DNA of 5,828 nt from Paracoccaceae bacterium (GTDB lineage Bacteria > Pseudomonadota > Alphaproteobacteria > Rhodobacterales > Rhodobacteraceae), in contig SLPP01000255.1 of the NCBI GenBank assembly GCA_007131945.1, positions 1 through 5,828 on the forward strand, read 5' to 3'. The position numbers and the translations under genes were made by a program. Shown piece by piece: positions 4,304-5,828 of the stretch. The notes under the pieces are model-generated. The model did not search any database, was not told where the DNA came from, and saw only the letters and a program-made list of their open reading frames with translations. Position 1 is the stretch's first letter, and each line of letters begins with the position of its first letter.

Positions 4304-5828
4304 TCACTCGCTCAGCCGATCGGCGATCTCGGCGCGCAGCGCGTCGATCCGGGCCGACAGTTCGCGGCGGGTCGCCTCGGCCGCGGCGATGTCGGCGTCC
4401 AGCGCGTCGACCCGGGCGCGGCGGGCGCGCGTCGCCTCGCCGTCGTCGTCGAGCCGCACGATCAGGTCGACGAGCCGCGTCTGCTCGCGTTCGAGCGCCG
4501 CGATCTCCTCCTCGGCGCGCCCGAGCCCCGCCTGCGCGGCGACGAGATCGCGCCGCAACCCGGCGATCGCGGCGAGCCGCTCGCGCAGCGCCGGGTCGGG
4601 GCTCAGCGTCTCCCACCGGGCGAGCGTGGCGAGGTCCATGTCGGCGACCCCGTAACGGCGCAGCCGCGGCTGGCGTTCGCGCACGACATGGGTGACCTCG
4701 GCGCCCGCCGGCAGCTCGATCCGCCAGCGCCAGGCATCGGGCCGCGCCTCGACGCCCTCGGGGTCATCGAGCGCCCAATCGTCGGCGCGCGGATGCTCCA
4801 GCGTCAGCACCCGGCCGATGGCCGGCGCGCCGGTGATCCGGTAGCGCGTCTCGCGCAGGAGATCCTCGGCCACCTCGAGGACGCCGCGCACCAGCCGCAT
4901 CTCGCGCACCACCTCGTCGCGCGCCGCGCTCTCGCGGATCTCGATCGCGGTGTCGAGCGCGAAGTCGACCACCGCCCGTCCCTCGGGCGGCAGTTCGGGG
5001 ATGAGCGCGTCGCCGGCATGGCCGATCCCCTCCTCGTAGAGCGTCAGCACGCCCGCCGGCAGGCGAAGGGGCAGCGGGTTCGCGATCTCGAGCGCGATCC
5101 GCGGATGCTGCGCGCCGCTGCCGCCGCGATGCAGGAAGAGCCGCGCCTCGGGCAGCGACTGGGTCAGGAAGGGCAGGCTCAGCATCTGTCCGGCGGGCAG
5201 GGTGACGGGTTCGGCCAGCGTGAAGCGGGTGACGCTGTCGCTGTCGGCGGCCGCCACCTCGGCCACGGCGGCATCGGCGGCCATCGCCTCGGGCAGGCCG
5301 AGCTGGCGCGCGAGGGCAGGCGCGGGGGCGGGTTCGCGCCAGGGCGTGCGGCGGGCATAGAGGTCCGGGGCGATGGTGCGGACGGCGCCGGTGGCAAGCG
5401 TCAGGCGCACCGCGTCCCAGTTGCGGCCGGTGGCGTTCTCGATCACCGCCCAGCCGGTCAGCTGCAGCCCGCCCGCGCCCCCGTCCGAGCCCCCGTCCGG
5501 GCCCGCGACCGCGCGCCAGGCGGTGCGCCAGGCCGGGGCGGTCTGCAGCCAGCTCAGCCCGGCTGCGCGCGCGCTCTCGTCGTCGGTTTCGATCGCGACC
5601 GCGAGCCGCCGCGGCGCGGGCCCGGCGCGCAGCGCAGCCAGCGCGCGGTCGAGCCCGGCGCGGTCGGCGGGATCGGCCAGCTCGACGCGGATCCCGGCGC
5701 CCAGCCAGAACTCGCGCAGCGTGCCGTCGGGCTCAAGAATGGCGAGGACCGGGCAGCTGCCCTGCTCGCAGTCGCGCGCCGCGACGCCGAGGATGCGCCC
5801 CTCGATGCGCTCGCCCCGCGCCTCGACG
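4304..5828 (-). CDS. DUF4139 domain (MuiA-like) protein, N-terminus beyond window
   Basis: The stop is at 4306-4304 and the frame stays open to the right edge, giving 507 residues without the N-terminus (counted from 5827). Residues 1-105 have beta character, with sequences such as RIEGRILGV and ILEPDGTLREFW and a close cysteine pair (C20, C25) that suggests export. A Gly/Asp/Ser-rich linker covers 110-120. The DUF4139 core starts with LTGWAVIENATGRNWDAVRL and ends near residue 400; it contains SLPFLTQSLPEARLFL and the motif HPRIALEIANPLPLRLPAGVLTLYEEG (241-267, with the key PAGVLTLYE). Residues 411-504 are a predicted coiled coil rich in Glu, Arg, Ala and Leu heptads. A start at the GTG at 5446 is wrong because it would cut the domain's first strand. 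The role of the family is unknown; the mucoidy-inhibitor name comes from one member. The gene is convergent with the transporter gene, 6 bp away. Confidence 0.85.
   Translation of the reverse strand, partial: VEARGERIEGRILGVAARDCEQGSCPVLAILEPDGTLREFWLGAGIRVELADPADRAGLDRALAALRAGPAPRRLAVAIETDDESARAAGLSWLQTAPAWRTAWRAVAGPDGGSDGGAGGLQLTGWAVIENATGRNWDAVRLTLATGAVRTIAPDLYARRTPWREPAPAPALARQLGLPEAMAADAAVAEVAAADSDSVTRFTLAEPVTLPAGQMLSLPFLTQSLPEARLFLHRGGSGAQHPRIALEIANPLPLRLPAGVLTLYEEGIGHAGDALIPELPPEGRAVVDFALDTAIEIRESAARDEVVREMRLVRGVLEVAEDLLRETRYRITGAPAIGRVLTLEHPRADDWALDDPEGVEARPDAWRWRIELPAGAEVTHVVRERQPRLRRYGVADMDLATLARWETLSPDPALRERLAAIAGLRRDLVAAQAGLGRAEEEIAALEREQTRLVDLIVRLDDDGEATRARRARVDALDADIAAAEATRRELSARIDALRAEIADRLSE
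5477..5500. repeat. Two-copy 12-bp tandem repeat in the DUF4139 gene
   Basis: GCCCCCGTCCGA (5477-5488) is followed directly by GCCCCCGTCCGG (5489-5500), 11 of 12 bases identical. The unit is four codons long, so it keeps the frame, and on the minus strand it encodes PDGGSDGG in the flexible linker before the DUF4139 core. It looks like a slippage duplication that could vary between strains. Confidence 0.8.

Noticed and set aside
3796..4695. Plus-strand open frame crossing the end of the transporter gene into the DUF4139 gene
   Set aside because: It is extremely Arg/Ala/Pro-rich and spans two convergent, well-supported genes; no ribosome site or homology is visible.
4304..5446. DUF4139 gene starting at GTG 5446
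   Set aside because: The same frame is open to the window edge and the residues just before 5446 (LTGWAV) belong to the first strand of the DUF4139 core, so the gene starts beyond the window.

Overview
The window looks like a stretch of chromosome from a GC-rich alphaproteobacterium, most likely of the Rhodobacterales (Paracoccaceae) type. This rests on the very high GC content by eye, the strong GC3 codon use in every gene, the style of the DapA, PncA and LysR proteins, and a DUF4139-like protein of a kind I associate with that group. No mobile element, CRISPR array, tRNA or rRNA was seen. Codon use looks even from gene to gene, so nothing points to recent transfer.

Layout from left to right. 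Positions 1-90 (minus strand) are the first 30 codons of an exported protein: a Sec signal peptide followed by a proline run, cut by the window edge. It is divergent from dapA (259-1134, plus), a complete lysine/diaminopimelate pathway gene whose true start is set by an AAGGAG ribosome site. The 305 bp after dapA hold no convincing gene. They contain a hairpin just after the dapA stop and a second, textbook intrinsic terminator at 1272-1303, preceded by an AT-rich island. A small lipoprotein gene of unknown function (1440-1781, plus) follows and overlaps tail to tail by 23 bp with a nicotinamidase gene, pncA (1759-2373, minus).

The nicotinamidase gene is divergent, across 119 bp, from a LysR-type regulator gene (2493-3356, plus). 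The regulator overlaps by 4 bp (GTGA) with an EamA/DMT-family membrane transporter gene (3353-4297, plus), so those two are almost certainly one operon. The regulator may control its own operon, the divergent pncA, or both. From 4304 to the right edge, on the minus strand, runs a DUF4139 (MuiA-like) protein that lacks its N-terminus in this window. Its reading frame stays open to the edge, well beyond the first internal start-like codon at 5446, and its C-terminus is a long predicted coiled coil.

Functionally the window mixes cell-wall precursor and lysine synthesis (DapA), NAD salvage (PncA), a regulated transporter, and envelope-associated proteins of unknown role. Most of it is ordinary core or near-core chromosome. 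The points most worth a second look are the orphan terminator with its AT-rich leader, the possible operator half-sites between pncA and the regulator gene, the two convergent gene pairs with no room for terminators, and the architecture of the DUF4139 protein.
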